A stretch of DNA of 64,000 nucleotides from an uncultured Woeseiaceae bacterium (GCA_947259985.1 CAMYOJ010000011.1:1-64000), one strand, 5' to 3'. Counted from the first letter of the stretch, positions 7,864-17,667 are shown. Made by a program: numbers and translations. Notes: generated by a model not told the origin, from the letters alone.

Positions 7864-9332
7864 TGCTTGTCTCCATCGCCGTTGAATGCGTCGATCAGGC
7901 GGTCCCATTCATTGACGACGTCCTCTGCGAACACCTGCTTCCAGAAATCGTCGTCCCAGAGCTGCCGCAGTTCCTCTGAACTGCGACCCTGTTGTTCGAC
8001 CCAGGTGAAATACTTGAAATTGTGCAGCGCTTTCTGATCGGCGTAGGTCAGCTCGCGCAGGTGATCTGTCGTCGTTCCCTGCAGGTACCGGCCATAGTGC
8101 TGGTCGGCCAGGTGCTCGGTGTACGGGCCGTGTGCCTGGCGCATGTCCTGCATGCGCGAGCCGTACAGCTCCATGGAATCGGTCAGCGGCGTGAAGATTA
8201 CGTCCCGGCTGTCCATGTCGTAGTAACGCGCTGTCTTGATGGACGCGACGAGGTTGCAGATGCACGATATCCCCATGTCGCCGAGTCTTCCGACCACCTC
8301 ATCGGGAATGCCCTCGCGTCGCAGGCATTCGCGACCAGCGTCTTCGTTGAACAGCCGCATAAGTTGCATCGTCTGCTCATCGTCGACCGCCGCGACAAGA
8401 TTGGTATTGCGGACGTTGTGGATCCAGGGCACGTGCTTGTCACCGATGCCTTCGATGCGATGGTCGCCGAAACCGAATTGCAGCAAAGTCGGGCACTGCA
8501 ATGCCTCAGTGGCGACGACGCGAATTCCCGGGTGTTGCGATCGCAGGTAATCACCTGCCGCGATCGTGCCGGCCGATCCTGTGGCACTTACGTAGCCCGA
8601 CAGTCGTCGTCCGCTCGCGTAGTGTCCCTGGAATATCTCCTCGATAATTGAGCCCGTGACATGGTAGTGCCAGATCGCGTTGCCGAATTCCTCGAACTGG
8701 TTGAATATCACGATTGCGTCACCGCGCTCCTGCCTGAGCTCCCAGCATTTGTCGTAGATCTCCTTGACGTTCGATTCGGTGCCGGGCGTTGCGATGATTT
8801 CGTCGGTGCCGATTTCCCGCAGCCAGTCGAAGCGTTCGCGGCTCATGCCTTCAGGCAGGATTGCAACAGCCGGGCATGAGAGAAGGGCACAGTCGTAGGC
8901 ACCACCCCGGCAATAGTTGCCTGTTGACGGCCATACGGCTTTTTGGGTATCGGGATCGAACGTGCCCGTTACGAGACGCGGAACGAGACAGCCGTAGGCG
9001 GCACCGACCTTGTGTGCGCCTGTCGGGAACCACTTGCCGACGATGCCGACGATAGTCGCGTCGACGCCTGTCAACGCGGATGGAAATTCGATCCAGTTTC
9101 CACTCCCGAATCCGCCACCGTGTTCGACGGCTTCGTTCTTCCATGTGATGCGGAACAGGTTGGCCGGGTCGAGGTCCCAGAGACCGACACTTTTCAGCCG
9201 CGCCTTGATCGCGTCCGGGACCAACGTCGGGTCTTTCTGCTGTGCGATCGTGGGCAGGACGATGCCGTGCTCGCGAGCGCGCTCCTTGCTCTTTCGCAGG
9301 ACGTCTTCCCGAATCTCAGGTATCAGCTTCAA
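7860..9332 (-). CDS. Fold-type II PLP enzyme in the YgeX position
   Basis: This 490-residue protein is a cysteine-synthase/tryptophan-synthase-beta-like PLP enzyme. The probable PLP Lys is in FPTGAHKVGAA, an Asn-Gly or Thr-Gly loop that binds substrate is at PSTGNYCRGG, and the phosphate-binding glycine loop is at SATGSAGTIAAG. It is clearly longer than YgeX (diaminopropionate ammonia-lyase, about 400 residues), and the sequence I remember for E. coli YgeX does not align outside the fold motifs. Translation starts at TTG at 9332 behind a very strong GGGAGGGGAA site; that start overlaps xdhD by 4 bases. Its place between xdhD and ygeY is where E. coli clusters carry ygeX. I infer a lyase acting on 2,3-diaminopropionate or a related amino acid; the substrate is unproven. 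Confidence 0.7.
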   Translation of the reverse strand: MKLIPEIREDVLRKSKERAREHGIVLPTIAQQKDPTLVPDAIKARLKSVGLWDLDPANLFRITWKNEAVEHGGGFGSGNWIEFPSALTGVDATIVGIVGKWFPTGAHKVGAAYGCLVPRLVTGTFDPDTQKAVWPSTGNYCRGGAYDCALLSCPAVAILPEGMSRERFDWLREIGTDEIIATPGTESNVKEIYDKCWELRQERGDAIVIFNQFEEFGNAIWHYHVTGSIIEEIFQGHYASGRRLSGYVSATGSAGTIAAGDYLRSQHPGIRVVATEALQCPTLLQFGFGDHRIEGIGDKHVPWIHNVRNTNLVAAVDDEQTMQLMRLFNEDAGRECLRREGIPDEVVGRLGDMGISCICNLVASIKTARYYDMDSRDVIFTPLTDSMELYGSRMQDMRQAHGPYTEHLADQHYGRYLQGTTTDHLRELTYADQKALHNFKYFTWVEQQGRSSEELRQLWDDDFWKQVFAEDVVNEWDRLIDAFNGDGDKQ

Positions 9333-12115
9333 TGTTCCCCTCCCAGTTGTATCGTGGGGATTGCGTCGCGGTCTCCCCAGGCCAGTTCGACTTCCGCGGC
9401 TCCGGAGTTAATCGCACGCAACAACTCATCCTGGTCGACGGGCAGGCTGCGAACCCGAACGCCCGTAGCCCGGTAGATGGCGTTCGTAATCGCGGGACTC
9501 GTCGGAATACTCGGCAGTTCTCCCACGCCCTTGGCTCCAAATGGTCCGCTGCTCGTGCCATCCTCGATGATATGGGAGACGATTCGTGGTGCGTGCGTGA
9601 TGCTCGGCGTCTTGTAACGCGCCATCACATTGGTCCACGGAGTGCCTTCTTCCTGGATGTAGTGCTCGGTCAGCGCGTAACCAACGCCCATCACGATGCC
9701 GCCTTCGATCTGGCCTTCGAGCGTTAGCGGATTGAGGGCACGGCCAACGTCGTGTGCGGCGATGACTTTGTGGACGGCAACTTCGCCGGTTCGCATGTCG
9801 ATTTCGCAAAGTGCAGCCTGCGCACAGAAAGAGAAAGCGACATGCATGTCGCCGCCGGTTCCGAGCGGCCGTGTTTGCGGCGCCCAGTATTCGTATTGCA
9901 CTTTGACGCTTTCGCGAGGAGCCTGTACCGACAGCTTTTCGGCTGCTTCGCGAGCGGCGAGCCGTACCGCATTTCCGCTCACGTAAGACTGGCGGCTCGC
10001 CGTCGTCGGGCCGCCATCGGGACAGAAGTCGGTATCACCGAGCAGTACGCGCACCTTGTCGCGTTCGATGCCCAGCTCCTCGGCAGCACAGGCAGCCAGG
10101 ACGCCGGGCAGACCCTGGCCCATCTCGGCCGACGATATCCGCACCTCGGCTACCAGGCCTCTGTCCGGGTCTTGCCATGCCTCGACTTCGGCCGTGGCCT
10201 TGTCGGGCGCGCCGCCGCCCAGGCCCGTGTTCTTGTAACCGACGGCGAGGCCCCAGGCGAATCGCCGATGACCTTCGTCCCAGCGCCAGCGAAAGCGTTC
10301 GTCCCGGATTTCGCGTTCGACCTTGTCGATGCACTCCCGAAGGCCGACGCTTTCCCGCATCACCTGGCCCGTCGACGTTTCCGAGCCGATTTCGAGCGCA
10401 TTCATGCGCCGCAGTTCAATCGCATCGATGTCGAGCTTGCCGGCGAGAATATCCATGTTGCTTTCGACGGCGAAGCAGCTCTGCGTGACACCGAAGCCTC
10501 GAAACGCGCCGCAAGGGACGTTGTTGGTATACGTGGCGAAGCAGTCGACCTTGACGTTGGGTATCGCGTAAGGCCCGGTTGCATGTGTCGTGGCGCGTGT
10601 CAGCACTTTTTCGCTGAGGCTGGCGTAGGCGCCGCCGTCGCCGTACAGCGTTGCCTGCACGGCCGTCAGCCTGCCGTCGCTGGTTGCTCCCGTGCGCATG
10701 CGTATAACGGTGGCATGACGCTTGGGATGAACGAGCAGGCTTTCCTGGCGCGAGTACAGCATCTTGACGGGCCGGTCGGTCGCCTCGGCGAGCAGTGCGG
10801 CATGAATTTGTCCCGCAATGTCTTCCTTGCCTCCGAAGCCGCCGCCCATGAGTGTCGCAACCACACGAACCTGCTCGGGGTTCACATTTAGCGTAGCGGC
10901 TGCCTGGTCACGGTCCGTGTACGGTATCTGGCTACCGACGTAAATCGTCGTCTTGTCATGTTTCGCTGTCTCGCCGCGTACCGCACATTCATCCCGCATG
11001 CCTCCGAAGTCCGCCGGGTCGTATCCGGCCGGCACGCCAATCGAGCACTCCGGTTCGAGAAACAGGTGCTCCGTGGTCGGTGTGCGGTAGGTTTGGTCGA
11101 CGATGACGTCAGCCTCGGCAAAACCACCTTCGATATCGCCCTTCTTGACCTTTATGTGCTTGAGCAGGTTGCCGTCCGGGCGTTCGTCGTGCACCTGGGG
11201 CGCGTTGGCTTGCAGCGCGGAAATCGCATCGGTAACCGCCGGCAGTTCCTCGTAGTCAATGTCGATAAGTTCGATGGCCTCGGCCGCGATGCGCTCCGAG
11301 TCGGCAGCGACGATCGCGACCGCGTCGCCGACGTAACGGACCTTGTTGCCGCAAAGCACCGGCCAGTCGATGCTGACGACGCCATGCGCATTGCGGCCCG
11401 GAATGTCGGCATGCGTCAGCACGGCCCTCACGCCTTCGAGCGCTCTGGCCGCCTCGGTGTCGATCGATCGGATTCTTGCGTGCGGTATGCCGGCCCGCCT
11501 GGTGCGCGCGTACAGCATGCCCGGGAAGCTGTAGTCATCGGTGAATCGCGCGCTGCCTGTGATCTTCGCAAGTGCATTCGGATTGGGCATCGCTCTGCCC
11601 ACTGCAATACCCGGGTGCTGCGTTTCGGGAAGGTACGGTCGAACGTCCTGGCCCGACGCCTGCAGAATCGCATTGATGACGCTTTGGTAGCCCGTGCATC
11701 GGCAGTAGGAGTCCTTCAGCGCCGCGCGGACGTCCTGTTCGGTTACAGCGTCACCCGTGGCTTTGCTGCGATCGAGAAGTCCTTTGGCCGTCATGATCAG
11801 GCCCGGAGTGCAAATGCCGCACTGCACGGCGCCGTGATCGAGAAACGCCTGTTGCAGCGCGTGCAAGCCGCCGTCCTGTGACAATCCTTCGATCGTTTCG
11901 ACGGCCGATCCGGCTGCCTTGAATGCCGGAAAGACGCAGCTGACGACAGGAGTGCCATCGACGAGTACCGTGCAAATGCCGCATTCGGCTTCAGCGCATC
12001 CAACCTTGGTGCCTGTCAGGCGCAGGTCCTCGCGCAGTACCTCGGAAAGGTAGCGTGATTCGGGCACGTCGATGTCGACGGTGGCGCCATTGACGGTCAT
12101 TTGCAGGCGGCTCAT
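9329..12115 (-). CDS. xdhD: XdhD-type molybdo-iron-sulfur purine hydroxylase
   Basis: This 928-residue protein fuses a two-[2Fe-2S] N-terminal domain with a xanthine-dehydrogenase-type molybdopterin domain, as in E. coli XdhD. The first cluster ligands are in GCAEAECGICT with a later Cys in VVSCVF; the second cluster is CGICTPG with CRCTGY. Further on are the Mo-site motifs GGGFGGKED, GAFRGFG and EMGQGL. The catalytic Glu lies in AKGVGELP near the C-terminus. No in-frame TGA is present, so it is not a selenoprotein. The ATG at 12115 overlaps ygfM by 4 bases, so the FAD subunit is probably its partner. The likely role is oxidation, or reverse dehydroxylation, of hypoxanthine, xanthine or urate in the cytoplasm. 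Confidence 0.88.
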   Translation of the reverse strand: MSRLQMTVNGATVDIDVPESRYLSEVLREDLRLTGTKVGCAEAECGICTVLVDGTPVVSCVFPAFKAAGSAVETIEGLSQDGGLHALQQAFLDHGAVQCGICTPGLIMTAKGLLDRSKATGDAVTEQDVRAALKDSYCRCTGYQSVINAILQASGQDVRPYLPETQHPGIAVGRAMPNPNALAKITGSARFTDDYSFPGMLYARTRRAGIPHARIRSIDTEAARALEGVRAVLTHADIPGRNAHGVVSIDWPVLCGNKVRYVGDAVAIVAADSERIAAEAIELIDIDYEELPAVTDAISALQANAPQVHDERPDGNLLKHIKVKKGDIEGGFAEADVIVDQTYRTPTTEHLFLEPECSIGVPAGYDPADFGGMRDECAVRGETAKHDKTTIYVGSQIPYTDRDQAAATLNVNPEQVRVVATLMGGGFGGKEDIAGQIHAALLAEATDRPVKMLYSRQESLLVHPKRHATVIRMRTGATSDGRLTAVQATLYGDGGAYASLSEKVLTRATTHATGPYAIPNVKVDCFATYTNNVPCGAFRGFGVTQSCFAVESNMDILAGKLDIDAIELRRMNALEIGSETSTGQVMRESVGLRECIDKVEREIRDERFRWRWDEGHRRFAWGLAVGYKNTGLGGGAPDKATAEVEAWQDPDRGLVAEVRISSAEMGQGLPGVLAACAAEELGIERDKVRVLLGDTDFCPDGGPTTASRQSYVSGNAVRLAAREAAEKLSVQAPRESVKVQYEYWAPQTRPLGTGGDMHVAFSFCAQAALCEIDMRTGEVAVHKVIAAHDVGRALNPLTLEGQIEGGIVMGVGYALTEHYIQEEGTPWTNVMARYKTPSITHAPRIVSHIIEDGTSSGPFGAKGVGELPSIPTSPAITNAIYRATGVRVRSLPVDQDELLRAINSGAAEVELAWGDRDAIPTIQLGGEH

Positions 12116-12984
12116 CGGCTTGCTCCTGCTCGCTCGGTGGCGGTCGCCAGGATAACGGGCAGCCAGGTACGTATCATGGCTTCGCGATACTCGCGTGTCG
12201 CCCGATACTTGCTTTCGCGCAATTGCACGTTTTCGAGCGCCACTCCAACGGCATGTTCGAAATGCTCCTGCACTGGCGGGGCGCCGACAAGTGCGTCCGC
12301 CACCGGTTCCGCGAACCACGGTATGGGCCCGACCGGCCCCATGCCGATGCCGGCGCCCTCGATCTTGCCATCGTCGCCAAGCCTGATCCGCGCGGCCATC
12401 GAGATGATGGGCAGGCACAAACCCTGTGGACGCATCACGCGGTGGAATGCCGAGCCCTCGTTGTCGCCCGTTGGTCGGAAACGCAAGCGCGTCAGCAGCT
12501 CGCGTTGCCGGTCAATGTGGCTGCGGCCCGGACCCTTGAATGTATCTCTTGCGGGCATCCATCGAGTGCCATCGCTTCCGGAGATCTGCACATCACCGCC
12601 TAAGGCCAGTAAGCCGATCGTGCCGTCTCCGGCGGGCAGGGCGTGCGCGACGTTGCCTGCAAGCGTGCCCACATTGCGCACCTGGGGGCCGCCGATAACG
12701 CCACAGCTCTCGGCGAGGCAAGTTCCGCGGGCCCTGATGCGCGGATCGTTGACGATCTCGGAGTGCGTCACGCCACAGCCAATGACGATATAGCCGCCGG
12801 ATTCCGTGATTTCACGAAGCCCGCCAATGCGCGTTGCATCGACGACCGCGTCAAACGGTCGCCTGAGACCGCGCCGCGTTTCCACGAGCAAATCGGTGCC
12901 GCCACCAACGACGCGCGCCCGGCCATCGTACTTGTGCAGCACGGCGAGGGCTTCGTCCACGGTCGCTGGCGTGTAGTAGTTCAA
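12112..12984 (-). CDS. ygfM: FAD-binding subunit of molybdo-hydroxylase (YgfM)
   Basis: This 290-residue protein has the fold of the FAD subunit of xanthine-dehydrogenase-like enzymes. The FAD pyrophosphate loop is VVGGGTDLLVE near residue 28, and the second FAD motif is PQVRNVGTLAGNVA near residue 100. The C-terminal CO-dehydrogenase flavoprotein domain follows. It should pass electrons between XdhD clusters and NAD(P) or another carrier. Both ends overlap neighbours by 4 bases (ssnA upstream, xdhD downstream), which suggests fixed stoichiometry. E. coli has the same ssnA-ygfM-xdhD order. Confidence 0.87.
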   Translation of the reverse strand: MNYYTPATVDEALAVLHKYDGRARVVGGGTDLLVETRRGLRRPFDAVVDATRIGGLREITESGGYIVIGCGVTHSEIVNDPRIRARGTCLAESCGVIGGPQVRNVGTLAGNVAHALPAGDGTIGLLALGGDVQISGSDGTRWMPARDTFKGPGRSHIDRQRELLTRLRFRPTGDNEGSAFHRVMRPQGLCLPIISMAARIRLGDDGKIEGAGIGMGPVGPIPWFAEPVADALVGAPPVQEHFEHAVGVALENVQLRESKYRATREYREAMIRTWLPVILATATERAGASR

Positions 12985-14303
12985 TGAATTCGCTCCCAGA
13001 TCCGGGGCGCGCGCTCTGCGCAGTGCGCGCGAATAGCGTCCTCGTCGATATCTGGCAGCCGCCCGTCTTCGACAATGACCTTGCCGCGGGCAATCGTCGT
13101 TCCGACGCGTGTGAAACTCAGGCCAAACAGCAGGTGCCCGTAAAAGGTATCGGCATTCAGAGGCGTGAAAGGTACGTAGTCGGGAATGATGATATCGGCC
13201 AGCTGCCCGGTCGCAAGTGCGCCGCGTGGTTCGCGGAATATGCGATTACAGATGCTGCGATTGTTCTTCAAGAGGATCTCGCAGGCTTCGGCGAAGGCGA
13301 CTGTCGGATCGCGATGATAGGTCCGCTGGTGAAGGTACATGGCGCGCGCCTGGGAAATCAGGTGTGAGGACATGCCATCGGTACCAACGCCAACGGTAAC
13401 GCCGTGTTTGAGCATATCGAGAATGGGCGCGACGCCCAGGCCGTTGTTCATATTCGATTCGGGATTATTGACGAGCATCGAGTCCGTCGAACGCAACAGG
13501 TCGAGCTCTCTCGATTCGAACAGTACGCCGTGAACGAATATCGTCTTGCGTCCGGGGATACCGAAGTCCAGGAAACGATCCATGATGCGGCGACCGTAGC
13601 GGTCCATCGTCGTTTGCACGTCGATGTCGTCTTCGGCCGCGTGCACGTGAAAGCCGGCGTCGAGAGAGTTGCCGATGTCGGCACAACGATCGAGTGTTCG
13701 GGTGCCCAGCGTCAGCAATGCGTGCAGTCCGAACATGGCCTCCATCTGGCCGTCGTCCGCGTCGCGGCATTTCCTGATGTAACGAGCGTTTTCCTCGATG
13801 CCTTCTCCCGGCTGGTTGCGGTCCGAGACTTCGTAGCACAGGCAACCATTCAGGCCGACGTCGCGAAAGGCCCGCTCTACCTGGTCGAGGCTGCCATCCC
13901 AGCAAGAGGGTGAGGCGTGGTGGTCGATGATCGTCGTGCACCCGGCACGGGCGGCGTGCATCACGGCGAGCAGGGCCGAGTAGTAGACGTCTTCGGAATC
14001 GAGCGCCGCGTCGAGCTTCCACCAGAGATTCTTGAGCGTTTCCTCGAAGTTGGTCGGCGCCGGTCCCGGAGGCGTGAAGCCGCGGGCGAACGTCGAATAC
14101 AGGTGATGATGCGCATTGATCAGGCCAGGCATTACGAGGCTGCCGCGTGCATCGATGATGCGGTCTACCTTATAGGTGTCAGGCGGGAAATTGCCCACGT
14201 CGATAATGTGGTTTCCCTCAACATAGACGCTGCCGTTCTCGATGAATCGGTCATTCTCATCGAGAGTGACAAGATGTCCGTTTGTGACAAGCAGCGAACT
14301 CAT
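12981..14303 (-). CDS. ssnA: Putative aminohydrolase SsnA
   Basis: This 440-residue protein is an amidohydrolase-superfamily member of the SsnA group. The first metal motif is NAHHHLYS (HxH type), a His follows in FHVHAAED, the next is in FVHGVLF, and the last Asp is in GVGTDGMSS. The short N-terminal beta-sandwich segment and the C-terminal return to it are present, as in guanine deaminase and atrazine hydrolase relatives. I chose the ATG at 14303, one base past the ygfK stop; the frame upstream is antisense-like noise. SsnA is part of the purine/urate gene set in gut anaerobes and E. coli, where deamination or ring opening has been proposed. Confidence 0.85.
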   Translation of the reverse strand: MSSLLVTNGHLVTLDENDRFIENGSVYVEGNHIIDVGNFPPDTYKVDRIIDARGSLVMPGLINAHHHLYSTFARGFTPPGPAPTNFEETLKNLWWKLDAALDSEDVYYSALLAVMHAARAGCTTIIDHHASPSCWDGSLDQVERAFRDVGLNGCLCYEVSDRNQPGEGIEENARYIRKCRDADDGQMEAMFGLHALLTLGTRTLDRCADIGNSLDAGFHVHAAEDDIDVQTTMDRYGRRIMDRFLDFGIPGRKTIFVHGVLFESRELDLLRSTDSMLVNNPESNMNNGLGVAPILDMLKHGVTVGVGTDGMSSHLISQARAMYLHQRTYHRDPTVAFAEACEILLKNNRSICNRIFREPRGALATGQLADIIIPDYVPFTPLNADTFYGHLLFGLSFTRVGTTIARGKVIVEDGRLPDIDEDAIRAHCAERAPRIWERIH

Positions 14304-14304
14304 A

Positions 14305-17300
14305 TCATTCCTCGTATCCGGGATGCTCGATTCTGCCGCCCGACATGGTTTCGGCAGAGAGCGGCAAGAATGCCGCCGATGATCGCAGCGCCCTGAGCAA
14401 GACATACATTTCTGCACAATGTTGCAGCGACAGGTTGCCATGCGGCTCCGTCGGCCGGCTTTGCCTGACCGCGAAAGTCTCGGGATCGAGTTGCACGCTG
14501 CAGGCCGGGCCGTAGTAGTCCAGCATGCCGTCCAACTCGATTCGGTGGGTCGTGTCGTCCCGGCGTGAGTCCAGCGCCCATCGTTCGCCGTGTCTGGATA
14601 CCATGAAGGCATTGTCCCGCTGCGACTCGAAATCAGCGCGATCGACGTACAGTCGCGGTTTGTCGCGATAGGGCTTGCCGGCGGCAGGGCAGAACGTCGT
14701 GCAATTGCCGCATTCATTGCAGAGGTCGGCGAGCACTGCGACCTGGTGTGGTTGTGTTACATCGAAGTTTTCATGCCCGGTAACGAGCAACTCATCGTCG
14801 CCTCGTTCGAGGCGTGGCAGAGCAACTGAAAATGGCGCGTTTGTATAGGTCTGCAAAGCAATGTTGGGGCATACGCCGACGCAGAGGCTGCAGAAACCGT
14901 CGCAGTCGAGGCACCGGGAAGCCTCTGTCTGCGCCTGCGCGTTACTGTACGTCAGGACGACCTCGTTGAAGTTGCGACGATCGCACGGGTCGGTCTGTGG
15001 CGCGGCGACGCGCCGCTTTTTCTCGGCGCGACGCCGGGCTATTTCGTCGGCCGCAACGAGCCTGTGTGCGCCGGAAACGGACGGTTTTCTGTCCAGTATA
15101 TGCTGCGCAATCGCCTTTCCGGCCGCGGCCGCCTTGACGATCGAAGCGGGCCCTTCGTTGGCAACATCGCCACCGGCGTAGATTCCGGGTACCGATGTCT
15201 CGAAAGTGTGCGGATCGACATCGATGTAGCCATTCTCATTGAGTCTTACCGCTTCTTCATCGAAGAAGTCCAGTACCGCGTGCTGGCTGATGGCCATTAT
15301 CAGCGTATCGAGCGGTATCTCGAATTCGGATCCGGTCACTTCTCGCGGCACCTTGCGCCCCGACGCATCGCGTTCGCCCGTGTAATGCATGCGCGTGCAT
15401 CGCAGTGCGCACAGCTTGCCGTCGCGGACCTCGAGTGCAGCAGGATTTGCCAGCTCGATGATATCGATGCCTTCTTCGATGAGCTGAGCGATTTCCTCGC
15501 GGTCGGCCGGCATCTGGTCGATCGTACGCCGATAGATGAGCGTTACTCTGCCGCTGTTCTGCCGCCAGGCAACCCGGGCACAGTCCATCGCCGTGTCGCC
15601 GGCACCGATAATCCCAACTGCGTCGCCAACGTCGAGCGCGCTGTCCAGCTTCGACTGACGCAGGAACTCGAGTGCATCGACGACGCCCGTGCAGTCTTCT
15701 CCCTGGAGCCCCAGCGTCTTGCTGCGCTGTGCGCCGACCATGATGACGATGCGCTCGAATCCTCGTTCCCTGAGGTCCGACAGGCGGAGATCCGTGCCGA
15801 CTTCCGTGTTGAAGTGAACCTTGACACCGAGGTTCTCGAGTACCGCGAAGTCCTCAGCGAAGACAGCATGCGGCAGGCGATATTCGGGTACTGCGCCACC
15901 CACCATTCCCCCGCCGTAAGCATGTTGCTCGAATACCTCGACGGTCATGCCGCCGCGCGCGAGTTCGGACGCCGCCGAGATGCCACCGGGCCCGGCGCCG
16001 ATAACGGCGACCTTGCGCGCGGTTGCGACAGTGATTGGCCGCATAGGTGGCCGCGGACCCGATTCCATGATGAATCGCTTGATGTCGCGGATTGCCAGCG
16101 GCTCATCGACATGCGTGCGTATGCATGCGTGCTCGCAGAGGTGGTCGCAGACGCGCCCGAGGATACAGGGGATCGGGTTATCGGCCAGAACGACCTGCCG
16201 GGCCGCGGTGAGATCGCCGTCACGGACCGCGCTCATATACGCGGGCACATCCTGGTCCAGCGGACACTCGTCGGTGCAGGGCGCCCTGATGCAGTCGAAC
16301 GCGGTCAGCGCTCTGGAAGTCTTTGTGTGCGTCTTGTCGAAACCATTCTTCGCGTTGTCGGGGTCCGAACGTGCGTCGTCAGCGTATACAGCGAGGTTTC
16401 GTAGAGCAGCCGATGTCGCATCACGTTCGTAGTCGGCAGAACGGCAAATGAAATCATCGATATCAGATGCCCCCGAAGCGGCGATCGCGGAGTCCATCGC
16501 CGAGACGTAATCCGTGATGCGCAGGTAACCGCCGGTCTTGAGAAGATCGGAACACACTGTGATCGTCTGCATACCGGCGGCCAGCAGGCTGGAAATGTTG
16601 TTGCGACTGACGCCGGCAGAAAACGACATGGGCAGGCGGCCCGTGAATTCCTGTGCCAGCTTGTTTGCCAGATTGACGGTTATTGCGTGTAGAGGGCGGC
16701 CTGACATGTATGACATCTTCTCGCTGGCATCGAAGACAGGCCGCGAATTTTCAACCTCCAATGTGTTGGACAGCTTGACGCCGAACGCCAGGCCACAATC
16801 GTTCGCGATGCGATCGAGGTTCGTCAGCATTGGTACGGCGTCGGCGTAATCGAGATCATGTTCGAACGCGATGTCCGGTACGGCGACATCACGATAGCCG
16901 AGCTCGTCATTTAGGATCGTCCGCACCAGCTCCGGCCCGAGCAGCGTCGGATTGCACTTGACCAGCGTGTGCAGGCGTTTCTCCTGCAACAGGTAGGCGC
17001 TGATACTCTCGATTTCCTCAGGCGGGCAACCGTGCATCGTCGACAGCGTAACGTTGTCGGAGATGCAGTTGGGTATGGAGATATCGCGTACGGCCGGATA
17101 CTGCCGCGCGACCGTTTCGATGACCTCGTTCTTGTAGTTCGAGCAGTCGCTCATCTGCTCGAGGAACCACTGCATGTTCGGTTTCCTGATTCCCTCGAGA
17201 TCGTAGCCGACGCTCATGTTGAACACGATTGCCGGACGGTCCCCCGGATGGCCGAGCATGTGGTGTAACGCGTGTATGAGCACCCATGCACGAAGGTATT

Positions 17301-17667
17301 CATCGAAGGACTGGAAGACCTTGAGTTCTTGCGACCATTCGACGTTGTAACCCTCGTCCTGCATGTCGATACAGGGCTTACTGACATTCAGTTCATCGAG
17401 GGTTTGAACGGTCTTCAACTCGATATAACGCGCACCGCACAGCCAGGCGGCAACGATGTTCTGTGCCATCTGCGTATGAGGGCCCGCGGCCGGTCCGACC
17501 GGAGTGTCGAGTGGATGGCCAAATATCGAGGTGCGGAATCGGTCGTTGCCGCTTGGCGTAAAGAAATGCCGGCGCGGAATGCCGAACGCCGATGCACACT
17601 GATCCAACTCGCCAAATAGCCAGGCGGCGAGCTGTTCTGTCGAGATAGGCCGGAACAACTCGGACAT
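14305..17667 (-). CDS. ygfK: YgfK, large Fe-S flavoprotein oxidoreductase
   Basis: This 1120-residue protein heads the purine operon. Residues 1 to about 400 form a TIM-barrel-like domain related to dihydroorotate/dihydropyrimidine dehydrogenases. Next comes a glutamate-synthase small-subunit-like part with Cys clusters (CIRAPCTDECP and GRVCDHLCEHAC), an FAD loop VIGAGPGGISA and an NAD(P) loop IIGAGDTAMD. The C-terminus has further Fe-S motifs, CLDCDGFCSLCVGVCP and CNECGNCTTFCP. In databases it is called putative selenate reductase subunit YgfK, but a role in reducing a purine-derived ring fits its domains and context better. The start at 17667 follows GGGAGG. Upstream is a 113-base gap with a palindrome. 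Confidence 0.88.
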   Translation of the reverse strand: MSELFRPISTEQLAAWLFGELDQCASAFGIPRRHFFTPSGNDRFRTSIFGHPLDTPVGPAAGPHTQMAQNIVAAWLCGARYIELKTVQTLDELNVSKPCIDMQDEGYNVEWSQELKVFQSFDEYLRAWVLIHALHHMLGHPGDRPAIVFNMSVGYDLEGIRKPNMQWFLEQMSDCSNYKNEVIETVARQYPAVRDISIPNCISDNVTLSTMHGCPPEEIESISAYLLQEKRLHTLVKCNPTLLGPELVRTILNDELGYRDVAVPDIAFEHDLDYADAVPMLTNLDRIANDCGLAFGVKLSNTLEVENSRPVFDASEKMSYMSGRPLHAITVNLANKLAQEFTGRLPMSFSAGVSRNNISSLLAAGMQTITVCSDLLKTGGYLRITDYVSAMDSAIAASGASDIDDFICRSADYERDATSAALRNLAVYADDARSDPDNAKNGFDKTHTKTSRALTAFDCIRAPCTDECPLDQDVPAYMSAVRDGDLTAARQVVLADNPIPCILGRVCDHLCEHACIRTHVDEPLAIRDIKRFIMESGPRPPMRPITVATARKVAVIGAGPGGISAASELARGGMTVEVFEQHAYGGGMVGGAVPEYRLPHAVFAEDFAVLENLGVKVHFNTEVGTDLRLSDLRERGFERIVIMVGAQRSKTLGLQGEDCTGVVDALEFLRQSKLDSALDVGDAVGIIGAGDTAMDCARVAWRQNSGRVTLIYRRTIDQMPADREEIAQLIEEGIDIIELANPAALEVRDGKLCALRCTRMHYTGERDASGRKVPREVTGSEFEIPLDTLIMAISQHAVLDFFDEEAVRLNENGYIDVDPHTFETSVPGIYAGGDVANEGPASIVKAAAAGKAIAQHILDRKPSVSGAHRLVAADEIARRRAEKKRRVAAPQTDPCDRRNFNEVVLTYSNAQAQTEASRCLDCDGFCSLCVGVCPNIALQTYTNAPFSVALPRLERGDDELLVTGHENFDVTQPHQVAVLADLCNECGNCTTFCPAAGKPYRDKPRLYVDRADFESQRDNAFMVSRHGERWALDSRRDDTTHRIELDGMLDYYGPACSVQLDPETFAVRQSRPTEPHGNLSLQHCAEMYVLLRALRSSAAFLPLSAETMSGGRIEHPGYEE

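Noticed and set aside
6727-8037. A 436-codon plus-strand frame over ygeY
   Set aside because: It is antisense to the M20 metal-binding motifs and has no plausible start signal.
9329-12115. Selenocysteine in XdhD
   Set aside because: The frame has no internal TGA, and the active-site Glu and Mo motifs are ordinary.
15064-16404. A 446-codon plus-strand frame within ygfK
   Set aside because: It is antisense to the conserved FAD, NAD and Fe-S motifs of YgfK and has no recognisable domain.
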